Below are positions 53,403 to 62,419 of a stretch of DNA of 64,000 bases, in pieces (position 1 is the stretch's first letter; each line of letters starts with the position of its first letter). The position numbers and the translations under genes are program-made. Source of the DNA: PALSA-1296 sp037143335 (lineage in GTDB: Bacteria; Bacteroidota; Ignavibacteria; Palsa-1295); assembly GCA_037143335.1 (NCBI GenBank), contig JBAWZA010000012.1, forward strand, positions 28,077-92,076, given 5' to 3'. The notes beneath the pieces were generated by a model, which was given only the letters and a program-made list of their open reading frames with translations, was not told where the DNA came from and made no database searches.

Positions 53403-53680
53403 GTAGAAGTTCAATCAAAAATATGGGACCGAAGTCAACACAATGGCTCGGTGAGATTGGCATTCGTTCAACGAAGGACATTGAGCAATTTGGGGTTGAA
53501 GTAGTTTTTCGGATGCTCTTTGAACGAGGCATAAACGTAAATGCATTGATGCTCTATGCCCTTGAAGGTGCAGTGACAAATACCCACTGGAATTCGATAG
53601 ATGAATTGCGAAAAAGGGAATTACAAATCACGGCACAGAAAATTAAACAAGAAGTAAAATATACAAGAGAAAAGAAATGA
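53399..53680 (+). CDS. TfoX/Sxy C-terminal-domain protein
   Basis: A 93-aa protein that is almost entirely a TfoX C-terminal domain, with GPKSTQWLGEIGI, then DIEQFGVEVVFRML and LYALEGAVTNTHWN. TfoX/Sxy regulates competence in some gammaproteobacteria, but stand-alone C-terminal domains are common and of unknown role. The start is GTG 53399, overlapping the TPR stop; ATG at codon 9 is possible. The ATG of pyrE overlaps its stop (ATGA), so this and pyrE are one unit. Confidence 0.85.
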   Translation: MSRSSIKNMGPKSTQWLGEIGIRSTKDIEQFGVEVVFRMLFERGINVNALMLYALEGAVTNTHWNSIDELRKRELQITAQKIKQEVKYTREKK

Positions 53681-54309
53681 AAACGCTCGAAGAACGTGCA
53701 ATAGAATTTTTTATTCAGCAAGAAGTACTCACTTTTGGTGATTTTACTCTCAAGAGCGGACGGAAGTCGCCGTATTTTTTTAATACTGGCAAACTCTGCT
53801 CTGGTAAGCAGCTTGCTGAGTTGGGTTCACTCTTTGCTGAAAAATTTCTTGCGGAGCATCAGTTTGGCTCTGCCTCAATTATTTTTGGTTCAGCCTATAA
53901 AGGAATTCCTATTTCTGTTGCAACAGCCACTGCACTCGCTGGGACTGCATTCGAGAACGTTCGTTCTGTCAGTGACCGTAAGGAAGCGAAGACTCATGGT
54001 GATACAAGTTCATTTCTCGGTGTCATTGGCGCCGGAGATAAAGCCGTCATTGTTGATGATGTGATCACGACTGGTGGGACAAAATATGAGGCAATTCAAA
54101 AACTTCGTGAAGTCGGATGCGAACCCCTCGGATTTATTATTGCATTTGACAGAGCAGAGCCTGGGGAAGGGACTACGGTTACTGCGAAGGAAGCATTCGA
54201 AGCCGATACAAAACTTCCAGTTTTCGCCTTAGCGAATGTGAACGATGTGGTGAAGGTAAAACCAGAGTTTAAAGAAATGTTGGAAAAATATCTCTCACAA
54301 TTCCAATAA
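53677..54309 (+). CDS. pyrE: Orotate phosphoribosyltransferase
   Basis: This enzyme joins orotate to PRPP, a late step of pyrimidine synthesis. The 210 aa are typical. FGDFTLKSGRKSPYFFNTG at the N-terminus is the orotate/PRPP region. SVSDRKEAKTHGD is the flexible loop, and AVIVDDVITTGGT is the PRPP-binding motif of type I phosphoribosyltransferases. It is the third gene of an overlapping TPR-TfoX_C-pyrE unit. Its 3' end nearly meets the convergent small membrane gene. Confidence 0.96.
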   Translation: MKTLEERAIEFFIQQEVLTFGDFTLKSGRKSPYFFNTGKLCSGKQLAELGSLFAEKFLAEHQFGSASIIFGSAYKGIPISVATATALAGTAFENVRSVSDRKEAKTHGDTSSFLGVIGAGDKAVIVDDVITTGGTKYEAIQKLREVGCEPLGFIIAFDRAEPGEGTTVTAKEAFEADTKLPVFALANVNDVVKVKPEFKEMLEKYLSQFQ

Positions 54310-54312
54310 GAA

Positions 54313-54624
54313 TTACTTCTGCTCCCACATAAATCCTTCGCAGGGTATCTTTATCGTGGTTACTGCTTGATCGAGCGCTGTACAGAGGGCTTCGTCAGCG
54401 GCGTAGTGTCGGCATGATGAGCACATGACATTTTTTTCTATCCGCTGTACTCGTGATCTATGTTTTCGATAAGCAAGTTGGGCAGGATAGAGCACGACTG
54501 CCATGATCGAGAAGAAGAAGAATGTCCACCAATCTCCGTAGTTCTCGACATACCCGTGCGCTAGCCAAAGTCCAACGAGGACAAGTGCGAAACGGAGCAG
54601 ACCCCAGTATATGATTGATCCCAT
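54313..54624 (-). CDS. Small two-helix membrane protein with a C-terminal cysteine motif
   Basis: A 103-aa protein. Two transmembrane helices span about 4-24 and 31-52 (WWTFFFFSIMAVVLYPAQL). A cytoplasmic tail follows with CSSCRHYAADEALC and a fourth cysteine in KIPCEGF. The four cysteines (x2, x9, x14 spacing) could bind zinc or a cluster, but I recognise no family. The start is ATG 54624. It converges with pyrE with 3 nt between the stops. Confidence 0.6.
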   Translation of the reverse strand: MGSIIYWGLLRFALVLVGLWLAHGYVENYGDWWTFFFFSIMAVVLYPAQLAYRKHRSRVQRIEKNVMCSSCRHYAADEALCTALDQAVTTIKIPCEGFMWEQK

Positions 54625-54759
54625 GTTGTCTTAGAGTTGAGGAATAGATACGAAATATTTTGGAAGGAGTTGCATTGACGTTAATTCTTCGTTCCGAAGG
54701 ACAACCCGCTTGAATTAGCATCACCGAACCTCATATTCCGCTAATTCGTTAGCTTAATT

Positions 54760-55851
54760 ATGGCAAGGGTATTACTCGGTATGAGCGGAGGGCTTGATTC
54801 CTCGGTCTCGGCTTTGCTCCTCAAGGAGCAAGGGCATGAGGTGATCGGCATGTCCATTAAGACCTATAATTATTCTGATCTCGCAGGCTCTAACCCTGCC
54901 AACGATACTTCTTGTTGTTCACTTGATGGGATTAATGATGCCCGAAGAGTTGCGATGCAGCTTGGAATTCCACATTATGTTTCTGATATGACCGAGGAAT
55001 TCGGTGGGAAGATTATTGACTATTTCAAGGAGACATATCTTGAAGGCAAGACTCCGAATCCTTGTGTGAAGTGTAATCGCGACATAAAATGGGCTGCGAT
55101 GCTACACAAGGCAGATGCACTAAATTGCGAATATATTTCGATGGGGCATTATGTGAACTTGCGTGAAGAGAACGGAAGGATGATAATTTCTAAATCTGAG
55201 GACTCCGCCAAGGATCAATCGTACGCACTGTGGGCAGTCCGGAATGAACATCTCCGGCGGACAATCTTTCCACTTAGTGGTCTGAAAAAATCAGAGGTCA
55301 GAGAAATTGCGGTCGAGAAAAAACTTTCTGTCGCAGGGAAGCGAGAGAGTTATGAAATATGTTTTGTTCAAGATAATGACTATAGAAGATTCTTGCGTGA
55401 CAATGTTCAAGACTTATCGCAAAAAAATATTTCAGGAAATTTTATTCTGAATGATGAAGTAGTTGGGACACACGACGGTGTTCCATTCTATACGATAGGT
55501 CAGCGGAAGGGTTTGGGACTTAGTATTCCGTCGCATCCGCTACCGCTCTACGTAACTGGTTTGGATGTTGTCGATAATGCTGTGATGCTTGGCGATGACG
55601 ATGATCTTTTGGATTCAGAATTAACGGCAAGCGAAATTAATCTCGTGAAGTACTCTGAAATCCCGGTAGAGGGATTACCCGTTACAGTGAAAATCAGATA
55701 TAAAGACCCAGGCTCCGAAGCAAGAGTGCTTCCGTTCGGAGAAAATCGTTTTCGTGTTATCTTTGAATCACCTCGACGCGCCATCACACCTGGACAATCG
55801 GTTGTGCTTTATGAAGGCAATGACGTTGTTGGTGGTGGAATTATTGACTAA
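54760..55851 (+). CDS. mnmA: tRNA-specific 2-thiouridylase MnmA
   Basis: This enzyme thiolates U34 of tRNA-Lys, -Glu and -Gln using sulfur relayed through the persulfide system. The PP-loop SGGLDSS lies at 9-15. The catalytic cysteine sits in NPCVKCN (C102), with the second cysteine in SYEICFVQD (~200). GHYV and KDQSYALWAV are also typical. The C-terminal domains contain FYTIGQRKGLGL and RRAITPGQSVVLY. The 363 aa are full length. The start is ATG at 54760, with 135 nt upstream that show no other gene. Confidence 0.97.
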   Translation: MARVLLGMSGGLDSSVSALLLKEQGHEVIGMSIKTYNYSDLAGSNPANDTSCCSLDGINDARRVAMQLGIPHYVSDMTEEFGGKIIDYFKETYLEGKTPNPCVKCNRDIKWAAMLHKADALNCEYISMGHYVNLREENGRMIISKSEDSAKDQSYALWAVRNEHLRRTIFPLSGLKKSEVREIAVEKKLSVAGKRESYEICFVQDNDYRRFLRDNVQDLSQKNISGNFILNDEVVGTHDGVPFYTIGQRKGLGLSIPSHPLPLYVTGLDVVDNAVMLGDDDDLLDSELTASEINLVKYSEIPVEGLPVTVKIRYKDPGSEARVLPFGENRFRVIFESPRRAITPGQSVVLYEGNDVVGGGIID

Positions 55852-55866
55852 ATTTTATTTACGCTT

Positions 55867-56361
55867 ATGAAGAAAAATAATATTGGGCTTAGACTTATTG
55901 CATGTCTCGTCGTAACGACAGCACTTTTTGTGAATAGTTGTAATCCACTAACGAACGCCCCCGATATTCCACTCAAACCTGGCGAGTCCACGGCAACGAT
56001 TTCTGGCTTCGGAGATTTCAGCGCTGTCAATACACAAGTCACCGATGGTGGATCAACCTATACAATCATTGCATCACAAAGTACACCGACAGATACTGTC
56101 AGTATCACACTGCTTGTCAAGAAACTTCCTGTGCCACCATACTCGATTACATTCTCAACCGATGCAGTCTCGCAGATGGTGTACTGTAAACTTCAATCGA
56201 ATGGCACATGTCTGAAGTATGCGGTCCAGCAAGGTATCGGAAGTGGTAGTTTGCAAATTACAAGTATCTCGCCGCGCGTCGAAGGAACATTCTCTGGTAC
56301 TTTCCAAGGGCTAACTGGAAATGTAACGATTACCGACGGCAAGTTCAACGCAAGTTTCTAA
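55867..56361 (+). CDS. Lipoprotein of unknown function
   Basis: A 164-aa lipoprotein with a signal peptide and lipobox TALFVNSC followed by N, so lipidation is expected. The mature part is beta-rich and ends in a jelly-roll-like pattern GTFSGTFQGLTGNVTITDGKFNASF, seen in DUF6252-type and similar Bacteroidota lipoproteins; I cannot confirm the family. It sits 15 nt after mnmA and 14 nt before the carboxyltransferase gene, so it is probably in their transcript. Confidence 0.6.
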   Translation: MKKNNIGLRLIACLVVTTALFVNSCNPLTNAPDIPLKPGESTATISGFGDFSAVNTQVTDGGSTYTIIASQSTPTDTVSITLLVKKLPVPPYSITFSTDAVSQMVYCKLQSNGTCLKYAVQQGIGSGSLQITSISPRVEGTFSGTFQGLTGNVTITDGKFNASF

Positions 56362-56375
56362 TTTTTTTTCGCAGA

Positions 56376-57920
56376 GTGCAAACAAATCAAGAGCTTCTCA
56401 CCAAACTGAGATCTGAAGCACTACTTGGCGGTGGAGCAAAACGGATCGAAGACCAACATAAAAAGGGCAAACTTACAGCACGCGAACGCCTCCATTTACT
56501 ACTTGACGAAGGGTCGTTTGAAGAATATGACATGTTCGCCAGACATCGGTCCAATGATTTCGGACTTGATGCACAACGACCGCTTGGCGATGGAGTTGTA
56601 ACCGGTTCAGGACGAATTCATGGCAGAACGGTTTTTGTTTTTAGTCAGGATTTTACTGTCTTCGGCGGATCACTTTCAGAAGTTCATGCTGAAAAAATTG
56701 TAAAGGTCATGGAGATGGCAATGAAGGTTGGCGCTCCATTAATAGGTCTGAATGATTCAGGCGGAGCGCGCATTCAAGAAGGCGTGGTCTCACTTGGTGG
56801 TTACGCAGATATATTCTTACTCAATACGCTTGCTTCTGGCGTGATTCCTCAAATTTCGGCAATTCTCGGTCCTTGTGCTGGTGGAGCGGTGTATTCACCA
56901 GCTATCACGGATTTTGTCTGGATGGTCGAGGGCACAAGTTACATGTTTGTTACAGGTCCGAACGTGGTCAAGACAGTCACACACGAAGATGTGACAAGCG
57001 AAGCGTTAGGTGGAGCTGATACTCATGCAGAAAAATCCGGAGTTGCACATTTTGCAAGCCCGAACGAGCTTGCATGTCTTGATGGGATTCGAAAATTGCT
57101 TACATATCTTCCGCAAAACAATCGCGAGAAAACGCCTCAGATGAAAAGTGACGATGATCCTGCGAGGAGTTGTGGCAAATTAATTTCAATCATCCCTGAT
57201 AGTCCGAACAAAGCGTATGATATGAAGTTAGTGATCGAAGAAGTTGCCGATACCGGTAGCTTCCTCGAAGTTCACCAAGCCTTTGCTCCGAATATCATCG
57301 TCGGCTTTGCACGATTGAATGGAGAGTCCGTTGGCATCGTCGCGAACCAACCGCTTGCGATAGCCGGAGTGTTAGATATTGATGCAAGCACGAAAGGCGC
57401 AAGGTTCGTTAGATTCTGCGATGCGTTTAATATTCCATTGGTCGTATTCGAGGATGTACCGGGTTTCTTGCCTGGCACCGATCAAGAGTGGCGAGGCATC
57501 ATTCGTCACGGTGCAAAATTATTGTATGCATTTGCCGAAGCAACTGTCCCGAAAATTACGATCATCACACGCAAGGCATACGGCGGAGCGTATGATGTGA
57601 TGAATTCCAAACACATCAGAGGTGATATGAACTATGCTTGGCCCACTGCCGAGATCGCAGTGATGGGAGCGAAGGGCGCAGTGGAAATTATTTTCAAGAA
57701 AGAAATTTCGGAGGCAGCAAATCCCAAAAAACGTGAGGACGAATTAACCGAAGAATATAAACAGCGATTTGCAAATCCTTTCGCAGCTGCAGAACGGGGT
57801 TACATTGATGATGTGATCGATCCAGGAGATACAAGAATCAGGCTCATTCGCTCACTGCAAATTCTCCGCACCAAGAAAGTCGAGAACCCCTGGCGAAAGC
57901 ATGGGAATATCCCCCTCTAA
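56376..57920 (+). CDS. pccB: Acyl-CoA carboxylase carboxyltransferase subunit (propionyl-CoA type)
   Basis: The beta (carboxyltransferase) subunit of a biotin-dependent acyl-CoA carboxylase, 514 aa. It has the N-terminal and C-terminal crotonase-like halves. In the first, GLNDSGGARIQEGV and GPCAGGAVYSPA line the site. In the second, EDVPGFLPGTDQEW, KAYGGAYDVM and WPTAEIAVMGAKGA are characteristic of PccB. It carboxylates propionyl-CoA in the methylmalonyl route or, in some bacteria, acetyl-CoA. The biotin carboxylase and carrier subunits are not in the window. The start is GTG 56376. Confidence 0.93.
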   Translation: MQTNQELLTKLRSEALLGGGAKRIEDQHKKGKLTARERLHLLLDEGSFEEYDMFARHRSNDFGLDAQRPLGDGVVTGSGRIHGRTVFVFSQDFTVFGGSLSEVHAEKIVKVMEMAMKVGAPLIGLNDSGGARIQEGVVSLGGYADIFLLNTLASGVIPQISAILGPCAGGAVYSPAITDFVWMVEGTSYMFVTGPNVVKTVTHEDVTSEALGGADTHAEKSGVAHFASPNELACLDGIRKLLTYLPQNNREKTPQMKSDDDPARSCGKLISIIPDSPNKAYDMKLVIEEVADTGSFLEVHQAFAPNIIVGFARLNGESVGIVANQPLAIAGVLDIDASTKGARFVRFCDAFNIPLVVFEDVPGFLPGTDQEWRGIIRHGAKLLYAFAEATVPKITIITRKAYGGAYDVMNSKHIRGDMNYAWPTAEIAVMGAKGAVEIIFKKEISEAANPKKREDELTEEYKQRFANPFAAAERGYIDDVIDPGDTRIRLIRSLQILRTKKVENPWRKHGNIPL

Positions 57921-57940
57921 GAGGCACTCGAAGTCCGTGC

Positions 57941-59029
57941 TTAAGGGAGTTTCAACTTGAACGCACTATTGGCCGCACCGAAGTGCTTTCCGGGAGCGGT
58001 CTTATTATCAACAGCAAACGAAAATAGATATTCGTTACCACTGGCGAATTGAACATCTTGATTTCCAATACCCGTATTCAGCTTTCTTTCAAATTTTACC
58101 GTCCATTTTCCTCCTGACCAGTATCCTTTGGCATGAACATCAAAGTAATCACTTCCTGGATTCGGTGTGCTGAGATATGCCGATGGTACGAGGTCATCAG
58201 CTGCCCAAAGTGCGCCTGTACTCGGATTTTTTGGTGATGTCTCGAACGTCACCCCGGTGTTCTCGGCGACATAATATTTTTTATCGTACCCAAGGTTATT
58301 TCCAGCAGCAACGAGATACGGCGTATATCCAGGTGCATGTTCAATGACATTATTTTTATAGATCTCGGCATTGTCATCATCATGGCTAATTCCGAAACTT
58401 GGGTCGCCGAGTAAAATATCGTCATCGGCATACCCTACGGCATTTCCTTTTGCGGAATGCCAATACCATAGATCGTAGTTGGCACTATTCTCAGCGAACA
58501 TCCCCGGTTCCCATTTTGATGTTGCAGTTGTATGGCAGAGCATTGCACAGCCATCCGTGGCGAATGTCTTCGCTCCCCTTAACCCTTTATTTAAAGGGTC
58601 TTCAAAGACGAAGCTGAAGGCATCGTCGAATACCGTTGTGTCGAAACTCCAATTAGTTGGTTCAGTCCACCCTCCGCCGTGATAATGGAGTGGCTGGCGA
58701 AGCATACTTTGGTCGGCATCGTCATACTGAACAAGAAAATAAATATGGGATTTATCCACGATTGATTTGATACCTACTTGAAACGATGCACCCGAATTAC
58801 CCGCCCCGATCGGTAAAGCGGTGACAACAAGTGCCGTAGCATTGTCCCAAATTGGCTCAATAGTGCCCGAGTTGTAGTGAGGGGAAAGTGTAGAGTCTGG
58901 GTTTGAGAATGCAGTGAGAACCTGAATGGTGTTTGAGCCACCGTCGCTGGGGTTATCCTTCTTCGAACATGCATCAAGGCTTAAGATGGTAGTGCAAATC
59001 GATAATAGTAGTATGATATTTTTTTTCAT
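57941..59029 (-). CDS. Ethylbenzene-dehydrogenase-like heme-binding lipoprotein
   Basis: A 362-aa lipoprotein: signal peptide with lipobox LSLDAC (C21). The mature part resembles the gamma/heme-binding subunit family of DMSO-reductase-like enzymes (EB_dh domain). It begins HYNSGTIEPIWDNATAL and contains IYFLVQYDDADQSMLRQP, then a cysteine motif CAMLCH at 161-166, and ends EYLFSFAVDNKT with GKHFGAANSAFKL. CAMLCH is C-x3-C-H, one residue longer than the usual heme c site, so a covalent heme is possible but not shown. No catalytic molybdoenzyme gene is nearby. ATG 59029 is used; the first 12 codons of the open frame are excluded. Confidence 0.78.
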   Translation of the reverse strand: MKKNIILLLSICTTILSLDACSKKDNPSDGGSNTIQVLTAFSNPDSTLSPHYNSGTIEPIWDNATALVVTALPIGAGNSGASFQVGIKSIVDKSHIYFLVQYDDADQSMLRQPLHYHGGGWTEPTNWSFDTTVFDDAFSFVFEDPLNKGLRGAKTFATDGCAMLCHTTATSKWEPGMFAENSANYDLWYWHSAKGNAVGYADDDILLGDPSFGISHDDDNAEIYKNNVIEHAPGYTPYLVAAGNNLGYDKKYYVAENTGVTFETSPKNPSTGALWAADDLVPSAYLSTPNPGSDYFDVHAKGYWSGGKWTVKFERKLNTGIGNQDVQFASGNEYLFSFAVDNKTAPGKHFGAANSAFKLKLP

Positions 59030-59155
59030 AATGACAAGACAAAAATTGATTTCGCGCCTAAACATGCGAACGATACGTTTTCAATAGCTGTTTTCCGCGC
59101 TTCAAATGCAGGTAACGTACGAAAATACGGTATTTTCTGCAGACATTGATAAAAT

Positions 59156-59228
<73 letters not shown>

Positions 59229-59314
59229 CAACCTTGGAGTCTGAGACCGAAGTATTGCTGCTGCTCCGGTCTCCACGAAACTCAGACTTCTGCCTTCTCA
59301 AATCTTACTTTACG

Positions 59315-61072
59315 ATGAGCTTCGTTCGCTCCGTCATAGAATTCCCACGGAAGGTAAAGATCGCCGATTTCATCGTCGTTGCGGCATTAGGAGGACTTAT
59401 CTATTGGTTAGCCGTAATCTCCCGTGAATGGGGAGCACACATCCAACCCGTCACAACAATTCACACAGAGTTCCGATACCTTCCGCTTTACACCCTCTAT
59501 TCTCTAACTCGCGGACTTGTCGCATATCTCATCTCGTTGCTCTTTACGATAGCCTACGGCTATACAATGGCACACTCGAAGCGTGCAGAGCGAATCATGC
59601 TGCCTCTGTTGGATATTTTGCAAAGCATTCCCGTATTAAGTTTCTTACCCGGTTTTTCAATCGCCCTAATCGCCTTATTCCCTCATACGAATGTTGGGCT
59701 TGAACTCGTTTGTGTACTTGCAATTTTTGTTGGTCAGGTTTGGAATATGACTTTTGCATTCTTTTATTCTCTAAAAGGAATTCCGAATGACATGCGTGAT
59801 GCGGCAAAAAGTTATTACCTATCGAAGCGCGAAATATTATTGAAGTTGGAATTGCCGGCGAGTACGATTCCGCTCGTTTGGAATTCGATGATGTCAATGG
59901 CAGGGGGTTGGTTCTTTTTAACAGTCTGCGAAGCATTCACTTTAGGTGACCGAGATTTCAGATTGCCGGGTGTCGGTAGTTATATGAGTGTGGCGATTGA
60001 AAAAGGGAATGTCCCAGCCGAAATAGCCGCAATCGTTGCGATGGGTGTAATGATCATTGTTCTTGACAGATTACTCTGGCGCCCGCTTGTGATCTGGAGC
60101 AAGAAGTTTAGAATGGATGATACAGCTGATGAAGTTGAAGAGAGTTCAATCGTACTTGATGTATTGAAAAATTCAAAATTAGTGGATTGGATCTATGAGA
60201 AACTTCGAGTGAAGGAGGAAAAAATTCCGCAAGCGCAGAAACTCCCTACTCAATCAACCGCTGATATGCTGAGCGCAAAAAAAATATTAGAGATAAGCGC
60301 TCGGAAAGAAACCTCCCTGAAAAAAATTGGAACGTGGGCTTTAGCATTGTTCGCAATTGGGTTAATACTTTATGGATTGATAGATGCCGCATTCGTCGTT
60401 CTCAATGGGCTGAGCGCAAGCGATTGGTCATCGATTGCCTTCCGAACGTTCGCTACATTCTTGAGAACTTCCGCTGCTGTTTTGCTTGCGGCTCTGTGGA
60501 CTGTGCCCGTTGGGGCGATAATAGGAATGAACAGGAAATTATCACGGAGGCTCCAACCGCTGATTCAATTTATGGCGTCATATCCAGCGCCTATGATTTT
60601 TCCGCTTGTCTTGCTTTTTCTGACATCAGCAGGAATCTCGATTGAGTATGGTGCCGTCTTACTCATGCTCTTGGGTACGCAATGGTACATGCTCTTTAAT
60701 GTCATAGCAGGTGCAAGTTCGATACCAACTGATTTGCAGGAAGTATCGGATAGTTATTCGTTACCTCGAATGCTCAAGTGGAAGCGCGTAATTCTTCCCG
60801 CGATTTTTCCGTCAATTATCACTGGTGCAATCACTGCAGCTGGTGGTGCATGGAATGCAAGTATCGTTGCAGAGAATTATGTGGTGCCACATAAGATGCG
60901 AATGAGTGCGACAGGAATCGGATCGCTTATTAGCTCGGCATCGGAGACGGAAAATTTCCCTCTGCTCATTGCAAGTACGATGGCCTTGAGCCTGGTCGTC
61001 GTTATTATCAATAAATTTTTCTGGCGGAGGCTATTCTCCATTGCCCAGGATAAATATGCCTTGAATAAATAG
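59315..61072 (+). CDS. ABC transporter permease, two fused NitT/TauT-type domains
   Basis: A 585-aa protein that carries two binding-protein-dependent permease domains in tandem. The first (~1-270) has the coupling-helix region NDMRDAAKSYYLSKREILLKL. The second (~330-585) has PTDLQEVSDSYSLPRMLKWK, the same EAA-type motif. A ~60-residue cytoplasmic linker joins them. In standard systems these would be two polypeptides or a homodimer. The start is ATG 59315; the frame begins inside tRNA-Pro and its first 51 codons are not used. The following ATPase gene starts 10 nt after the stop. Confidence 0.88.
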   Translation: MSFVRSVIEFPRKVKIADFIVVAALGGLIYWLAVISREWGAHIQPVTTIHTEFRYLPLYTLYSLTRGLVAYLISLLFTIAYGYTMAHSKRAERIMLPLLDILQSIPVLSFLPGFSIALIALFPHTNVGLELVCVLAIFVGQVWNMTFAFFYSLKGIPNDMRDAAKSYYLSKREILLKLELPASTIPLVWNSMMSMAGGWFFLTVCEAFTLGDRDFRLPGVGSYMSVAIEKGNVPAEIAAIVAMGVMIIVLDRLLWRPLVIWSKKFRMDDTADEVEESSIVLDVLKNSKLVDWIYEKLRVKEEKIPQAQKLPTQSTADMLSAKKILEISARKETSLKKIGTWALALFAIGLILYGLIDAAFVVLNGLSASDWSSIAFRTFATFLRTSAAVLLAALWTVPVGAIIGMNRKLSRRLQPLIQFMASYPAPMIFPLVLLFLTSAGISIEYGAVLLMLLGTQWYMLFNVIAGASSIPTDLQEVSDSYSLPRMLKWKRVILPAIFPSIITGAITAAGGAWNASIVAENYVVPHKMRMSATGIGSLISSASETENFPLLIASTMALSLVVVIINKFFWRRLFSIAQDKYALNK

Positions 61073-61082
61073 GACAAGAAAC

Positions 61083-62414
61083 ATGGCAACAAATTCTACA
61101 ACATTCCGAAACGCCGCAACGACACTGAATCCTTCGGGCAAGGAGCTTGTGGAGTTGCGCGATATTTCGATGAGCTTCTCAAGTCCGGACGGCAAGTCAT
61201 TGCCTGTGCTGGAGCATATCAACGTTACGGTTTCGGAAAATGAATTTTTGTGCTTGTTAGGCTCGTCGGGTTGTGGGAAGTCAACGATTCTGCGAATTAC
61301 GACGGGCTTATTGAAGCCAACGATCGGCAGTGTCTCAGTTGAAGGCAAGCCGATGAAATCAATCAATCCGCTTACCTCGCTCGTCTTTCAATCGTTTGCA
61401 CTCTTGCCTTGGCTTACTGTGGAAGAGAATGTTGCGCTCGGACTCGAAGCATTAAAAATGCCATTATCTGAGATTAAAGAAAAAGTAAAACGGGTCATTG
61501 ACTCAGTCGGTCTTGAAGGATTTGAGGAAGCTTACCCTAAAGAATTATCAGGCGGTATGAAACAGAGAGTAGGCATTGCTCGTGGATTAGTGGTCGAGCC
61601 GAAAGTCCTTTGCATGGATGAACCTTTCAGTGCACTCGATGCTCTCACCGCGGAGAATCTTCGCGATGAGGTTTTGCATTTATTCCATTCACATGATACA
61701 ACACTGAAAGCTGTGATCATGGTGACGCACTTAATTGACGAAGCCGTTCAGATGGCAAGTCGAATCATCGTTCTTGATGCCCATCCGGGCCGGATCAAGG
61801 CAGAGTTCGCCAATCCACTTCCATATCCTCGGAATCCTCGATCACCAGAATTTCAGGAATTATCGAACAAGATTTATTCACTTATCACAAATACTGTTCT
61901 TCCGTTTGTCGAAGAGAATAAGTCCTCAGCACGTGCTGAGATCATTCCGAATGTAAACATCGGCGAAGTAATTGGATTGCTCTATATGCTTTCGGAGGCA
62001 CAATCAATTGACATAGGTGAACTCTCGGAAAATATCAGTCACCCGTTCCATGAGACATTACAAATTGTTAAAGCCGCAGAATTATTAGAGTTTGCACAAA
62101 CACCGGGTCAGAATGTGGTGATTACGCAAGTAGGAAAAGATTTCGTAGAAGCAGAAGTCAACGAGCAAAAAATTCTTTTGAATAGACAAATCCGAAAGCT
62201 CAAGAACTTTCAGCTTTTGCTCGATACTCTTGCAAATAACAACGGCGAAATATCCCGCGAAGTCCTCATCGAAGACTACGCTTCACGTATGCCTTACGAA
62301 GACTCGACATCCGTACTTGATACCGTGATCGATTGGGGCAGATACGCCGAGCTAATCGGTTACAACGCCGACGATGAACTGATCTATCTTGATACTGGAG
62401 AAGATAGAGACTAA
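61083..62414 (+). CDS. ABC transporter ATPase with AAA-associated C-terminal domain
   Basis: A 443-aa ATPase of the nitrate/sulfonate/taurine group. Walker A is LGSSGCGKST, the Q-loop segment is VFQSFALLPWLTV, the signature is LSGGMKQR, and Walker B is PKVLCMDEPFSALD. After the ~230-residue ABC core comes a domain of about 190 residues (MLSEAQSIDIGELSENISH..., then ILLNRQIRKLKNFQLLLDTL) of the AAA-associated type found only on some NitT/TauT-like ATPases. It pairs with the fused permease. No substrate-binding protein gene lies on either side, so the substrate is open. Confidence 0.92.
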   Translation: MATNSTTFRNAATTLNPSGKELVELRDISMSFSSPDGKSLPVLEHINVTVSENEFLCLLGSSGCGKSTILRITTGLLKPTIGSVSVEGKPMKSINPLTSLVFQSFALLPWLTVEENVALGLEALKMPLSEIKEKVKRVIDSVGLEGFEEAYPKELSGGMKQRVGIARGLVVEPKVLCMDEPFSALDALTAENLRDEVLHLFHSHDTTLKAVIMVTHLIDEAVQMASRIIVLDAHPGRIKAEFANPLPYPRNPRSPEFQELSNKIYSLITNTVLPFVEENKSSARAEIIPNVNIGEVIGLLYMLSEAQSIDIGELSENISHPFHETLQIVKAAELLEFAQTPGQNVVITQVGKDFVEAEVNEQKILLNRQIRKLKNFQLLLDTLANNNGEISREVLIEDYASRMPYEDSTSVLDTVIDWGRYAELIGYNADDELIYLDTGEDRD

Positions 62415-62419
62415 ATTCT

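Noticed and set aside
58582..58599. Palindrome ACCCTTTA-TT-TAAAGGGT as a terminator
   Set aside because: It lies inside the heme-binding-type lipoprotein gene on its coding strand, with no T-run after it; chance is likely.
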